A DNA stretch of 48,371 bases from Oscillospiraceae bacterium (GTDB taxonomy: Bacteria; Bacillota; Clostridia; Oscillospirales; Oscillospiraceae). Below are positions 1 to 6,418 of the stretch, one piece after another. The DNA is taken from NCBI GenBank assembly GCA_017624715.1, contig JAGAMN010000065.1, positions 1-48,371 on the forward strand, in the 5' to 3' direction. How positions within the stretch are numbered: position 1 is the stretch's first letter; each line of letters opens with the position of its first letter. Both the position numbers and the translations under genes were made by a program. The notes below the pieces were generated by a model. It ran no database searches and was not told where the DNA came from. It saw only the letters and a program-made list of their open reading frames with translations.

Positions 1-612
1 CTGAATGAAAGGATAGTAGTCATAGTCGTATTCAAAGTTCGATACGATCCAACCGTAGAACGCCTGAACCTTTTCGGCATCGGTGTCGCAGTCTGCACAA
101 ATCTCGTCAGCAAGCTCTTCCGTCTGCGTATCCCACAGGGTATCTCTGCCGTTGGAAAGATAAGGGGCTTCCGGTTTGCAGACGAAATTGTATGCAGAGA
201 TCAACGTAAACAAAATAAATGCCGACACTGACAAAACATAAATTTTCGTCAGCAGTTTGTCTTTGCCGTGATTGTTATCGACAATACCAAAGGACATCAT
301 TTCGATAGCTGTTACCACAAACGTCAGCATCGGCAGAAGTCTGCGGCAGGAAAGAGCGCTAACAATACTCATTAGCATGACGAAGAATAGGACAATAAGC
401 ACGACTGCACGCATAGGCGTTGACCGTATTTTCAGGACGAAAAATAAGGTCGGCAATGCTGACAGCAAATAAAGCGTCACCAGCATCGGTGAAAGTACGA
501 GAAAGTCTTTCAGATATACACCCAACAGCAGATTGTATGCTGTCAGGACGAAAAAGAAAATAAGGCCGGTTTTCGACTGCAATGTGATTGCAAATAATTT
601 GGATCTCTTCAC
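1..612 (-). CDS. Membrane protein with transglutaminase-like domain, C-terminus cut off by window edge
   Basis: The frame is open from a GTG at 612 to the window edge (204 codons), with an in-frame stop just upstream (622-624) and a GAGGA ribosome site about 7 nt before the GTG. The first ~130 residues contain several hydrophobic segments (near residues 12-30, 36-54, 60-80 and 110-125). After the last one a soluble part begins, with the motif FYGWIVSNFEYDYDYYPF, which resembles the start of the transglutaminase-like core (W-I-x-N-x-x-Y-D). The catalytic Cys-His-Asp would lie beyond the window. Bacterial membrane-anchored transglutaminase-like proteins are thought to act as proteases or cross-linkers at the cell surface; the substrate is unknown. 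The family call is an inference from a partial sequence. Confidence 0.6.
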   Translation of the reverse strand, partial: MKRSKLFAITLQSKTGLIFFFVLTAYNLLLGVYLKDFLVLSPMLVTLYLLSALPTLFFVLKIRSTPMRAVVLIVLFFVMLMSIVSALSCRRLLPMLTFVVTAIEMMSFGIVDNNHGKDKLLTKIYVLSVSAFILFTLISAYNFVCKPEAPYLSNGRDTLWDTQTEELADEICADCDTDAEKVQAFYGWIVSNFEYDYDYYPFIQ

Positions 613-888
613 GATGATTCCTCAATTCATTTGTAGATTCACATTGCAACAGTTCGTTTCCCAAATCTAAAACATAAGATTTTGATGATTTTTGCCCTTG
701 ATTTTGCCCTTATAATCTTTCGGGACAAGGGTAAAACGGTATAACACCGTATAGTGGGATGAAATGAGTTGTTTGCGGAAAACCCTTTGTTTTCAACGGT
801 TTTAGAGCGTTTTATGGTACTTTATGAACAGACAATAATATCTTAAAAAATTGTGCTATTCAAATTGGAATTTGTCGGTCAGTTTTAA

Positions 889-968
889 TGTACGCATTTG
901 AGGTAAACTGTACGCAAATTTTACAAGGCGTACGCACTTTTTTGTGGGTGTACGCAAATTGTATCAAA
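889..968 (+). repeat. Four direct repeats, exact 20-bp pitch, core TGTACGCA
   Basis: Copies start at 889, 909, 929 and 949 with the core TGTACGCA (the third begins CGTACGCA); the remaining ~12 bp of each unit varies but is AT-rich. The exact 20-bp pitch places all cores at nearly the same helical face (about two turns). The array mirrors the one at 1311-1390. Possible roles are transposase-binding multiple terminal repeats (as at IS21-family ends), iterons, or an operator array. Confidence 0.85.
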
Positions 969-988
969 ATAGGTATTTACACACATCT

Positions 989-1029
989 CCCTATGGAATC
1001 ATGGATACAATGGTTCCATAGGGATTTTT
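989..1029 (+). terminator. Rho-independent terminator-like hairpin
   Basis: The arms CCCTATGGAA (989-998) and TTCCATAGGG (1014-1023) are perfectly complementary and are followed by ATTTTT. It lies just after the TGTACGCA array and no gene ends directly upstream, so it may belong to a remnant element. Confidence 0.65.
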
Positions 1030-1101
1030 GTTCTTTGTATAGAAAACCGATTTTATATGTGTTATAATTCAGGAAAACCAACATCGTTTTTACTATAAGA
1101 G

Positions 1102-1461
1102 GTGATATTTTGGGGCGCATGGGGTGCTGGCTTGGCGCAGAGTGATGAATACTGTGAGGTCTATGATTCTTTCATGGAAAAGTATGATGCAGGTAAATCG
1201 GTGGATGCAATCACTGACGAGATTTTGGATGGATATCTTTCAGAATTTGATGCTGACGACGGAATTCTGCATGATGTATATTTTGCATTAGCAAAATGCC
1301 AATGGATACCCTTTATCGGTACGGGGTACAAGAATTTGTGCCGGGGTACAGAAAAACGCCGCGGGGTACAAAATTTACAGGAGGGGTGCATTCTCCAAAC
1401 TGTTGCCGAGAATTGTATCCATAATTACCACCGAACCCAAAGCCGGCAGTTTTCAGTGTGA
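1102..1461 (+). pseudogene. Truncated DUF4259-like protein
   Basis: The N-terminal ~68 residues (WGAWGAGLAQSD..., ending ALAKCQW near 1305) look like the start of the small DUF4259-type family (GAWG opening, a Y/F-E-Y/F-D helix, FALA-QW). After W the sequence runs into the 20-bp GGGGTACA repeat array and the remaining ~50 codons have no family character, so the gene appears truncated by a rearrangement at 1306-1311. The start is uncertain: GTG 1102 lies inside the AAGAGGTGAT ribosome-site-like sequence. Function of the family is unknown. The open frame ends only inside the terminator hairpin at 1441-1473, which supports read-through into non-coding sequence. Confidence 0.6.
1311..1390 (-). 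repeat. Four direct repeats, exact 20-bp pitch, core TGTACCCC (minus strand)
   Basis: On the plus strand GGGGTACA occurs at 1323, 1343 and 1363, and GGGGTGCA at 1383, exactly 20 bp apart. Read on the minus strand the units begin TGTACCCC or TGCACCCC, so the array is inverted relative to the TGTACGCA array at 889-968. It interrupts the DUF4259-like gene. Confidence 0.85.
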
Positions 1462-1480
1462 AAACTGCCGGCTTTTTATT
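1441..1480 (+). terminator. Strong rho-independent terminator
   Basis: A perfect 14-bp stem, AGCCGGCAGTTTTC (1441-1454) with its complement at 1460-1473, has a 5-nt loop and a TTTTATT tail. It would terminate rightward transcription through the truncated DUF4259-like gene. Confidence 0.9.
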
Positions 1481-1532
1481 CTGTATACATCTCTTCCCTT
1501 CCGTAAAAACTAAGCCCAAAGGAGGGCTATTT

Positions 1533-1823
1533 ATGGATGGGAAAGAGCTTGTAAAGCAGACCCTGGATCAAATTCCGCAGGCACACTCCAACGCGAAACG
1601 GATCGTTGGGTTGGTGAAAGAGGGCGGTCGGATCACCGGATATCAACTTTCTGACAATTCTATTGTGGAAAAGCGGCAGGCGGTGGACATGGCTAAGCAT
1701 GGTCAAATCGCCGGTGTGGGCATTGCACACCGCGGAGATACGGAATATCTCAAATCCATCCCCGACGGCAGCGAAAACAACAATCTGGGAAATCTCCCCT
1801 CAGTTTCTCCCAACGCACAATGA
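1533..1823 (+). CDS. DUF3892 family small protein
   Basis: The 96-residue product starts at ATG 1533 behind GGAGG at 1521. Its central part follows the DUF3892 pattern: I-V-G-L-V-K-x-G-G-R-I-x-G-Y-x-L, a conserved A-V-x-M-A-K-H-G-Q-I-x-G-V helix and strand, and a G-x-x-Y-L-K-S-x-P-D-G turn followed by NNLGNLP at the C-terminus. DUF3892 proteins are small, soluble and of unknown biochemical function, common in Clostridia, often as stand-alone genes. It is monocistronic here, flanked by terminators at 1441-1480 and 1833-1864. No catalytic residues can be assigned. Confidence 0.8.
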   Translation: MDGKELVKQTLDQIPQAHSNAKRIVGLVKEGGRITGYQLSDNSIVEKRQAVDMAKHGQIAGVGIAHRGDTEYLKSIPDGSENNNLGNLPSVSPNAQ

Positions 1824-1832
1824 TAAACGTTT

Positions 1833-1864
1833 GACCGGCAGGATTCAGAAGAATGCTGCCGGTC
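1833..1864. terminator. Hairpin between convergent genes
   Basis: The arms GACCGGCAG (1833-1841) and CTGCCGGTC (1856-1864) lie between the convergent ends of the DUF3892 and DUF3786 genes. The T-tract is short on both strands, so termination may be weak. Confidence 0.6.
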
Positions 1865-1868
1865 TCAA

Positions 1869-2489
1869 TTATTGATCCATTATCTCTTGCAGGCGGCTGA
1901 GCAGGTCACCCTGCAAGTAGAAGGTGGTTTCAAAGTGAAGAAAGCTGTCGGCATTCCGGTCCCACAGGATCAGCAGCTTAGGTGGGAACTCCTCGTCCCC
2001 TTCCCAAAATTGCAGCACCACCGGAAAAAAGGGCGTTACCGGGAAGCGGCAGGTTAGATCCGCCCCTGCCATAGGCGGATGCAGGATGCCGCCCAGCCTT
2101 TCGCAAGCTGCTTGCAGCTCGTTCAGGCGGCCATCGAACAGCTTGGCATATTTTTGGGTGAATGTGTCCGTTTGGGTTACACCGGTGACTACGAAGGTTC
2201 CCACGGCACACCACTGATAAAAGAGTGTCGGGGCAGTTTCGCCCTTGTGGTAGCACAGTAAATCATAGATGGTCATCACCGTGTTGAAATCCCGGCATTC
2301 GTGCCAAATGTTGCCGTTCTGCTTTTCGATGCTACCGGTTGTTCTGCTGATACGGCAGGGAGTATTTAGATATGTCAGGTAAATATACTGCGCATCCGCA
2401 TCCAAGTGGAATTTCCGGATCATGCATGCCTGGTCATACTGAAGAAATATCCGCTTGCCGATATCCACCTGAAGATCGTAGTTGTCCAT
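1869..2489 (-). CDS. DUF3786 domain protein
   Basis: The 206-residue product starts at ATG 2489 (MDNYDLQ), preceded by GAGGAG. The C-terminal half carries the signature of DUF3786: FPVTPFFPVVLQFWEGDEEF, then P-P-K-L-x-I-L-W-D-R-N and a final FLHFETTFYLQGDLL. The family has been seen in anaerobes and in some members is linked to corrinoid or methyl-transfer proteins; its function is not established. The ATG follows the stop of the DUF1349 gene by 4 nt, so the two are cotranscribed from the promoter at 3131-3159. The longer reading frame upstream is rejected because it would overlap the DUF1349 gene and lacks a ribosome site. Confidence 0.8.
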   Translation of the reverse strand: MDNYDLQVDIGKRIFLQYDQACMIRKFHLDADAQYIYLTYLNTPCRISRTTGSIEKQNGNIWHECRDFNTVMTIYDLLCYHKGETAPTLFYQWCAVGTFVVTGVTQTDTFTQKYAKLFDGRLNELQAACERLGGILHPPMAGADLTCRFPVTPFFPVVLQFWEGDEEFPPKLLILWDRNADSFLHFETTFYLQGDLLSRLQEIMDQ

Positions 2490-2493
2490 TACA

Positions 2494-3105
2494 TTACAGC
2501 TCCTCGTCCGGTGCCTGGCCGTCGTGAGCAAGCCACTGACATTCGGTTAGCTCCATGTGAGAGAATCTGGCTTTAAATGAAGAATCCTCCGGGCTGCAGG
2601 CGTAAATGCCGAAACGGATCGCTCCGCCGCCCTTGTGCATATGACAGATGCGCATCTGATGGAAGGTCTTTCCGTCCCGGGAGCACTCCAGGCAGTAATC
2701 GTCATCCCGCCGACTGAAACGGTACCACATGGATTTTAGTGAGGCATCGATGGCTGTTGTCGCCCAATCGGAATAACCTAGATTTGTCACCACGCTACCT
2801 AAATGCTGAAATTCTTCATTTTCATACTCCACTGAAGCTTTCAGCCAATTGTCGCTGTCCAAATACATCACCACGCCGCATTGATCAAAGCGATGCTTGC
2901 TTTCAAATTCGGTTTTCACCACAAAGGAGAAAAATTTCTCTTTTGTTTCCATTTGGAACACCGGCGCATTGTCATTGCGGAAATGGTAATAGGTTCTCTG
3001 CCAGAGGTCGGTTTTTGGCTTTGTAACGATCTCAATCGCATCGGGTGAAACGGTGTAGCTTTCCGGTTCTCTGGTCCAGGAAAAATCATCAATTGAAAAT
3101 TTCAT
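2494..3105 (-). CDS. DUF1349 (concanavalin-like) domain protein
   Basis: The 203-residue protein has no signal peptide and starts at ATG 3105 behind AAAGGGG. The pattern is that of the DUF1349/YesU-like jelly-roll fold: a W-T-R-E-P start, TDLWQRTYYHF, a core strand CGVVMYLDSDNWLKASVEYE, then a WYRFSRRDDDYCLECSRDGK strand pair, and IRFGIYACSPEDSSFKARF near the end. Such proteins are predicted sugar-binding or glycosidase-like folds; the enzymatic role is not known. It is the first gene of a two-gene operon with the DUF3786 protein. Confidence 0.8.
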   Translation of the reverse strand: MKFSIDDFSWTREPESYTVSPDAIEIVTKPKTDLWQRTYYHFRNDNAPVFQMETKEKFFSFVVKTEFESKHRFDQCGVVMYLDSDNWLKASVEYENEEFQHLGSVVTNLGYSDWATTAIDASLKSMWYRFSRRDDDYCLECSRDGKTFHQMRICHMHKGGGAIRFGIYACSPEDSSFKARFSHMELTECQWLAHDGQAPDEEL

Positions 3106-3130
3106 AGTGTACGCCCCTTTCTTTTTTCTG

Positions 3131-3159
3131 ATTATAGCATGACAAATTGACTTTTGCAA
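3131..3159 (-). promoter_or_regulatory. Promoter of DUF1349-DUF3786 operon
   Basis: On the minus strand, TTGCAA (3154-3159), a 17-bp spacer ending in TGC, and TATAAT (3131-3136) form a housekeeping-type promoter with an extended -10, 25 nt before the start codon. Confidence 0.85.
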
Positions 3160-3369
3160 ACTCCCTGTTTCTGGGTCGCGAACATCGTATTTGTTATAGA
3201 CAAATTTTGAAAAACTCTCGACGCTTACGCTATGTCATCGTTAATAATGCCTTTATAAGGGAGGGATCGGAATGAAAAACCGTAAATCAAGTGCGTAAAC
3301 TCACGGGGGGGGCAGTGTCCGGGTACTACACCACCACGATTCCATTGGACTGTCACCAAGGCGGGCTAT

Positions 3370-3653
3370 CGGCTGTATGACAACAAGTATATTGAGAGGC
3401 TTTCTATGATTCTGGTGATCCGGGAGTTGGTTTTTCTCTCGAAGAAAAACCAATGGATTCTGTTTGGCGTTGCCATTGTTTTGATTGCAATTAACCTCAT
3501 CAACGCAGATTTTTCTGTCTTTGCCCATTTGTCGCCCGGGGTTTCCTAACGGTAATTGTCATTGCATTGGTTAGTTTTTTGATCAAAACCGGTGTGATTT
3601 CTGCATTAGCGATGGGCATCAAAAAGCTGTGGGAACGGCTCAAGCACAGATAA
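3370..3653 (+). pseudogene. Frameshifted small membrane protein remnant
   Basis: Codons leading into ATG 3406 read KAGYRLYDNKYIERLS, then an amphipathic and hydrophobic stretch ILFGVAIVLIAINLINADF, ending in a stop at 3547. One frame over, the sequence continues without gap as TVIVIALVSFLIKTGVISAL and ends in IKKLWERLKHR with a stop at 3651. One extra G in the GGGG run near 3538-3541 would join the two into one two-helix membrane protein with a basic tail. Another run of eight G at 3304-3311 lies upstream. It is either a real pseudogene or two sequencing slips. Family not recognised. Confidence 0.55.
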
Positions 3654-3657
3654 ACTA

Positions 3658-3688
3658 CCCGGAATTGCCGTTGCAATTCCGGGTTTTT
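3658..3688 (+). terminator. Rho-independent terminator
   Basis: The stem CCCGGAATTG (3658-3667)/CAATTCCGGG (3674-3683) is followed by TTTTT, directly after the membrane-protein remnant. Confidence 0.85.
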
Positions 3689-3784
3689 GCCGATGGGTGG
3701 AATATACCGACCGATGGGGACATTTTTTATCGCTTTTGCATTTGGGTATGCTATAATGGCATTACCAAGTTAGGAGGTGTGGGC

Positions 3785-4228
3785 ATGAAATTTACACTAA
3801 TTATTGACAAAGATAAGGACGAAGAAGTGGTAGCAACGGTGCACGAGCGCAGCGCACTGGTCGGTGAGATCGAGGCGCTGATCTTAAAGCACTCGGGCAG
3901 TGACCGGATACCCGGATACACGGAAGATGATATCAAAATGCTCACGGTTTCGGAAATCGAGTGCGTGACAGTTTTGGATGGAAAGACCTATGCCATCGAT
4001 TCTAGGAACCAGCGATATCGGTTGAAATTGCGACTGTACGAATTGGAGCAGCAGCTCCCCTCGTCTTTTATTCGTATCAACAAAAGCACATTGGCAAATG
4101 AGTCCCGGCTGGATCGGTTTGCGGTTACTTATGCCGGCAGCGTGGATGCTGTGTTCAAATGCGGTTACCGGGAATATGTTTCCCGGCGGTGCTTTGCCCA
4201 GATCAAAAGGAGGTTTGCAGCAAAATGA
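3785..4228 (+). CDS. LytTR-family DNA-binding transcriptional regulator
   Basis: The 147-residue protein starts at ATG 3785 behind TAGGAGGTG. The N-terminal ~45 residues form a small extension; the C-terminal ~100 are a LytTR domain, with I-x-x-I-E-C-V-x-V-L-D-G-K-T-Y (strand pair), LYELEQQLPSSFIRINKSTL (helix and recognition region), and a final Y-R-E-Y-V-S-R-R. There is no receiver domain. It overlaps the downstream DUF3021 gene by ATGA. LytTR proteins paired with a small membrane protein form LytTR regulatory systems (for example HdrRM and BrsRM of Streptococcus mutans), in which the membrane partner holds the regulator inactive. That role here is inference. Confidence 0.88.
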   Translation: MKFTLIIDKDKDEEVVATVHERSALVGEIEALILKHSGSDRIPGYTEDDIKMLTVSEIECVTVLDGKTYAIDSRNQRYRLKLRLYELEQQLPSSFIRINKSTLANESRLDRFAVTYAGSVDAVFKCGYREYVSRRCFAQIKRRFAAK

Positions 4229-4650
4229 GAAAGTTTTGGAAGGAATTTTTCCTGCGAGGGGCCCTATGCTCCGCCGGTGGGCCGGTGATCCTGGCCATGA
4301 TCTACGGGGTATTGGGTGCAACCGGTGCTGTTGAGCACTTCTCTCCCAGCGAGGTTTGTTTGGGAATTCTGTCCATCACGTTAATGGCGTTTGTGGTAGC
4401 AGGAATGACCGCCATTTATCAAATGGAGCAGTTGCCCCTGCCAATGGCGATTTTGCTTCACGGAAGCGCCCTATATGTCACCTATATTCTTACCTATCTG
4501 GTCAATGGCTGGTTACAGCAATCGCTGATTCCTATTTTGGTGTTTACAGGAATTTTTGCAGTGGGTTATGCGGTAATTTGGGCGATTATTTTCGCTGTCA
4601 CGAAGGCGAAGGCAGAGAAGATCAACAGGTCACTGAAAAGGCAAAACTAA
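4225..4650 (+). CDS. DUF3021 family membrane protein
   Basis: The 141-residue product starts at ATG 4225, overlapping the LytTR stop, with the AAGGAGG ribosome site at 4208 inside the upstream gene. Four hydrophobic segments are visible (roughly residues 10-30, 42-64, 74-94, 102-126), followed by a basic cytoplasmic tail. Segment 3 contains LPLPMAILLHGSALYVTYIL, typical of DUF3021, a family nearly always encoded next to LytTR regulators. It is probably the membrane inhibitor or sensor of the preceding regulator. A strong bidirectional terminator follows. Confidence 0.85.
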   Translation: MRKFWKEFFLRGALCSAGGPVILAMIYGVLGATGAVEHFSPSEVCLGILSITLMAFVVAGMTAIYQMEQLPLPMAILLHGSALYVTYILTYLVNGWLQQSLIPILVFTGIFAVGYAVIWAIIFAVTKAKAEKINRSLKRQN

Positions 4651-4671
4651 AGCACGGACCGTCGAGGACAT

Positions 4672-4711
4672 AAATAATGTGCGTTGCAAGCAATTGCAAC
4701 GCACATTATTT
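4672..4711. terminator. Bidirectional terminator
   Basis: A perfect 16-bp stem (AAATAATGTGCGTTGC at 4672-4687 with its complement at 4696-4711) is T-rich on both sides. It separates the plus-strand LytTR operon from the convergent minus-strand operon; the stop codon of the latter lies in the 3' arm. Confidence 0.88.
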
Positions 4712-4910
4712 ATTGCTCGTATTCCGATTCGAAGCTGCCGGCGGAGAGGACATAGCCACAGGGGCAGGCTTCGTCGGTAGCCAAGGTGCCGGTCTTGCCG
4801 ATAGGGCCGCCCATAAGGACGAAAACCTCTACATATTCGCCGCACTTAGGGCATTTGACTTCCGTTAAGCGGGGTGTTCCCTTGCCTTCCTGGCATCCGT
4901 TGATCAGCAT
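4710..4910 (-). CDS. Small zinc-ribbon-like protein
   Basis: The 66-residue protein starts at ATG 4910, chosen because GAGGAG lies 7 nt upstream. It contains one CPKCGEYVEVF knuckle, a glycine-rich turn (GGPIGKTGTL) and a CPCGYVL half-knuckle, so a single structural zinc site (C-x2-C ... C-x-C) is plausible. It ends in an acidic tail. It is the last gene of a four-gene operon with the ICMT-like methyltransferase, whose stop is 11 nt upstream. Function is not recognised; it could be an accessory metal-binding partner of the operon's other proteins. Confidence 0.7.
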   Translation of the reverse strand: MLINGCQEGKGTPRLTEVKCPKCGEYVEVFVLMGGPIGKTGTLATDEACPCGYVLSAGSFESEYEQ

Positions 4911-4921
4911 AGTTTTTCTCC

Positions 4922-5587
4922 TCACCAAATAAAAGGAATGATTCTGTATTTTACCTTCTGCTTATAGGCTTCATAACCCGGCAGTTCCCGGGTCAGAAGG
5001 GCTTCCTCGTCTTTTAAGCGGACAATGATAATTGCCGGATAGAAGGCAAAGGCAATGAGGGCATACCAAGAGCCTAAGACCAGAGGGATCATCAAAAACA
5101 GCAGAATGGTAACCGCATACATAGGATGTCGGACGATACCGTAAAGACCGGTATCTACCACCTTTTGTCCCTCTTCTACCTTAACGGTGCGGCTTAAGTA
5201 GGCGTTTTCACGCATGACTTCTGCATAAAGAGCATAGGCAGCCAGAAACAGTACCGATGCGGTGATGACTACCCAAGTGGGCATCTGTGACCAGCCAAAG
5301 CGAAAATCCAAACCAGCCACCACAAAACCGGCAATGAACATCAGACCTGAAAAGGCAAGAACGCCTTTCTGTGCGGCCTGTTTTTCCTTGGCATCCAGCC
5401 GCTTTTTGAGAAAAGCCGGGGACTTTGCCAACATCACGAAACCGGCGATGAGCATGGGGATAAAGAGCAGGCCAATAAACAGCCAGCCATAGGAATAGCA
5501 CAGGGTGCCGGCAGGCAGGAAAATCAGCAAACCTACCAGCAGTAAGCCGCAGGTGAATTTGATTAGGGCTTCCATCAGTAGTTTCAT
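4922..5587 (-). CDS. Isoprenylcysteine carboxyl methyltransferase (ICMT)-like membrane methyltransferase
   Basis: The 221-residue integral membrane protein has about five hydrophobic helices (residues ~10-30, 35-52, 78-95, 103-122, 155-185). The C-terminal third carries the ICMT/PEMT signature: D-T-G-L-Y-G-I-V-R-H-P-M-Y (SAM-contacting RHP motif, ~residue 150), then K-D-E-E-x-L-L, LPGYEAYKQKVKYRIIPF. In bacteria such proteins methylate small molecules or lipids with SAM, since prenylated CaaX proteins are absent; the substrate is unknown. Its ATG overlaps the stop of the TIGR04076 gene (ATGA), indicating translational coupling. Confidence 0.85.
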   Translation of the reverse strand: MKLLMEALIKFTCGLLLVGLLIFLPAGTLCYSYGWLFIGLLFIPMLIAGFVMLAKSPAFLKKRLDAKEKQAAQKGVLAFSGLMFIAGFVVAGLDFRFGWSQMPTWVVITASVLFLAAYALYAEVMRENAYLSRTVKVEEGQKVVDTGLYGIVRHPMYAVTILLFLMIPLVLGSWYALIAFAFYPAIIIVRLKDEEALLTRELPGYEAYKQKVKYRIIPFIW

Positions 5588-5895
5588 GATAGCTCCTCCA
5601 TGGTTTCGATATAGAAGCTTACAGGGCGGAAGCCGTCGTTGCAGCTGAGCATGGCAGAATAGGGATTCTTCATCCAGCCGTCATAAAAATTGCCGCCACC
5701 AGCTGCCAGGGTTTGGACGAAGGCAGCGATGCTATCCCAGGCGCTGTCGCAGAAACCTTCCGGTTTTTCTCCATTTTCAGAAATCCATATCATGCCCTCT
5801 TGAATATCGCAGGCGTGTTCGATGGGGTTTTCGTATTTTGCCATCAAGTCCGAATAGCTGGCTTTCCGAATGGCTGTGATTTTCACTCTTTTCAT
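5584..5895 (-). CDS. TIGR04076 family protein
   Basis: The 103-residue soluble protein shows the TIGR04076 pattern: K-R-V-K-I-T-A-I-R-K start, D-L-M-A-K-Y, a conserved C within HACDIQEG, KPEGFCDSAWDSIAAFV in the middle, and a NDGFRPVSFYIE end. Two cysteines (in ACD and GFCD) are kept. Function is unknown; family members occur next to redox and radical-SAM genes in anaerobes. Here it overlaps the rhodanese lipoprotein gene upstream and the methyltransferase gene downstream by 4 nt each. Confidence 0.85.
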   Translation of the reverse strand: MKRVKITAIRKASYSDLMAKYENPIEHACDIQEGMIWISENGEKPEGFCDSAWDSIAAFVQTLAAGGGNFYDGWMKNPYSAMLSCNDGFRPVSFYIETMEELS

Positions 5896-6281
5896 CGTTC
5901 CACCTCGTAAGGCCAGTCAAGAATACCGCCAAACTCCATGATATTCGTATAGCCCAGGGCAACAAGATCCTCCGCAGCCAACTTGCTCCTGCGACCGCTA
6001 CGGCAATAGACCAGGATCAATTGCCCCTTATCCGGCAAGATCTCTTCTGCCTTTTCATTGATCTGATCGTGAGGAATTACAATTGCACCGGGGATGTGTC
6101 CCTCATCGTATTCTGATTGGGCACGAACATCCAAGATCACATATCCATTCTGAGTGTCCATAATTTCCTTCGCTTTTCCTGCTGTAATGGTCATGTAAAC
6201 CGCCTCCTGCTGAGTCTTTCTTTCTGTTCCGCAAGCCGTCAGTAATAGCATTGCCAAAAATATAAGAAGATATTTTTTCAT
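5892..6281 (-). CDS. Rhodanese-domain lipoprotein
   Basis: The 129-residue product starts at ATG 6281. A signal peptide (residues 1-16) ends in the lipobox LLTAC, giving lipidation at Cys17. The rest is a single rhodanese domain: VILDVRAQSEYDEGHIPGA, then the active-site loop C93-R-S-G-R-R, and ALGYTNIMEFGGILDWPYE. The catalytic cysteine is present, so sulfurtransferase activity outside the membrane is possible. It is the first gene of the operon running to 4710. The presence of basic residues in CRSGRRS is typical of thiosulfate sulfurtransferase-like loops. Confidence 0.92.
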   Translation of the reverse strand: MKKYLLIFLAMLLLTACGTERKTQQEAVYMTITAGKAKEIMDTQNGYVILDVRAQSEYDEGHIPGAIVIPHDQINEKAEEILPDKGQLILVYCRSGRRSKLAAEDLVALGYTNIMEFGGILDWPYEVER

Positions 6282-6299
6282 AGTCTTTCCCTTTTTTCT

Positions 6300-6328
6300 A
6301 TTATAGCACGGAAAAATTACACTTGCAA
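6300..6328 (-). promoter_or_regulatory. Promoter of rhodanese-lipoprotein operon
   Basis: On the minus strand, TTGCAA (6323-6328), a 17-bp spacer ending in TGC, and TATAAT (6300-6305), 18 nt before the start codon. Confidence 0.87.
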
Positions 6329-6352
6329 TGGCTTTGAACCATCATAATTCTC

Positions 6353-6382
6353 TTGACTTATTACCACAAATACAGGTATACT
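6353..6382 (+). promoter_or_regulatory. Promoter of glnA
   Basis: TTGACT (6353-6358), an 18-bp spacer and TATACT (6377-6382), 37 nt before the glnA start. No obvious GlnR or riboswitch site was recognised in the short leader. Confidence 0.75.
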
Positions 6383-6418
6383 TAATTTATCCATCACACT
6401 AAAAAAGGAGTATGCACA

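Larger units (their letters stand above)
613..1101. other. Intergenic region: 20-bp repeat array and hairpin, no gene seen
   Basis: No convincing coding frame is present. The stretch is AT-rich and holds the four-copy TGTACGCA array (889-968) and a terminator hairpin (989-1029). The 690-840 part has direct repeats of TTTGCCCTT and resembles the flank of an old mobile element, but no element could be delimited. Confidence 0.6.

Noticed and set aside
359-664. Minus-strand frame of 101 codons at the left end
   Set aside because: It overlaps the GTG-started membrane transglutaminase-like gene in another frame, has no ribosome site and a composition unlike a protein.
670-860. Integration scar of a conjugative element
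   Set aside because: The sequence has repeated TTTGCCCTT and AT-rich palindromic bits, but no integrase, att duplication or boundary could be shown.
889-1390. CRISPR array
   Set aside because: The units are 20 bp with only an 8-bp conserved core and no separate repeat and spacer lengths, and no cas genes are present.
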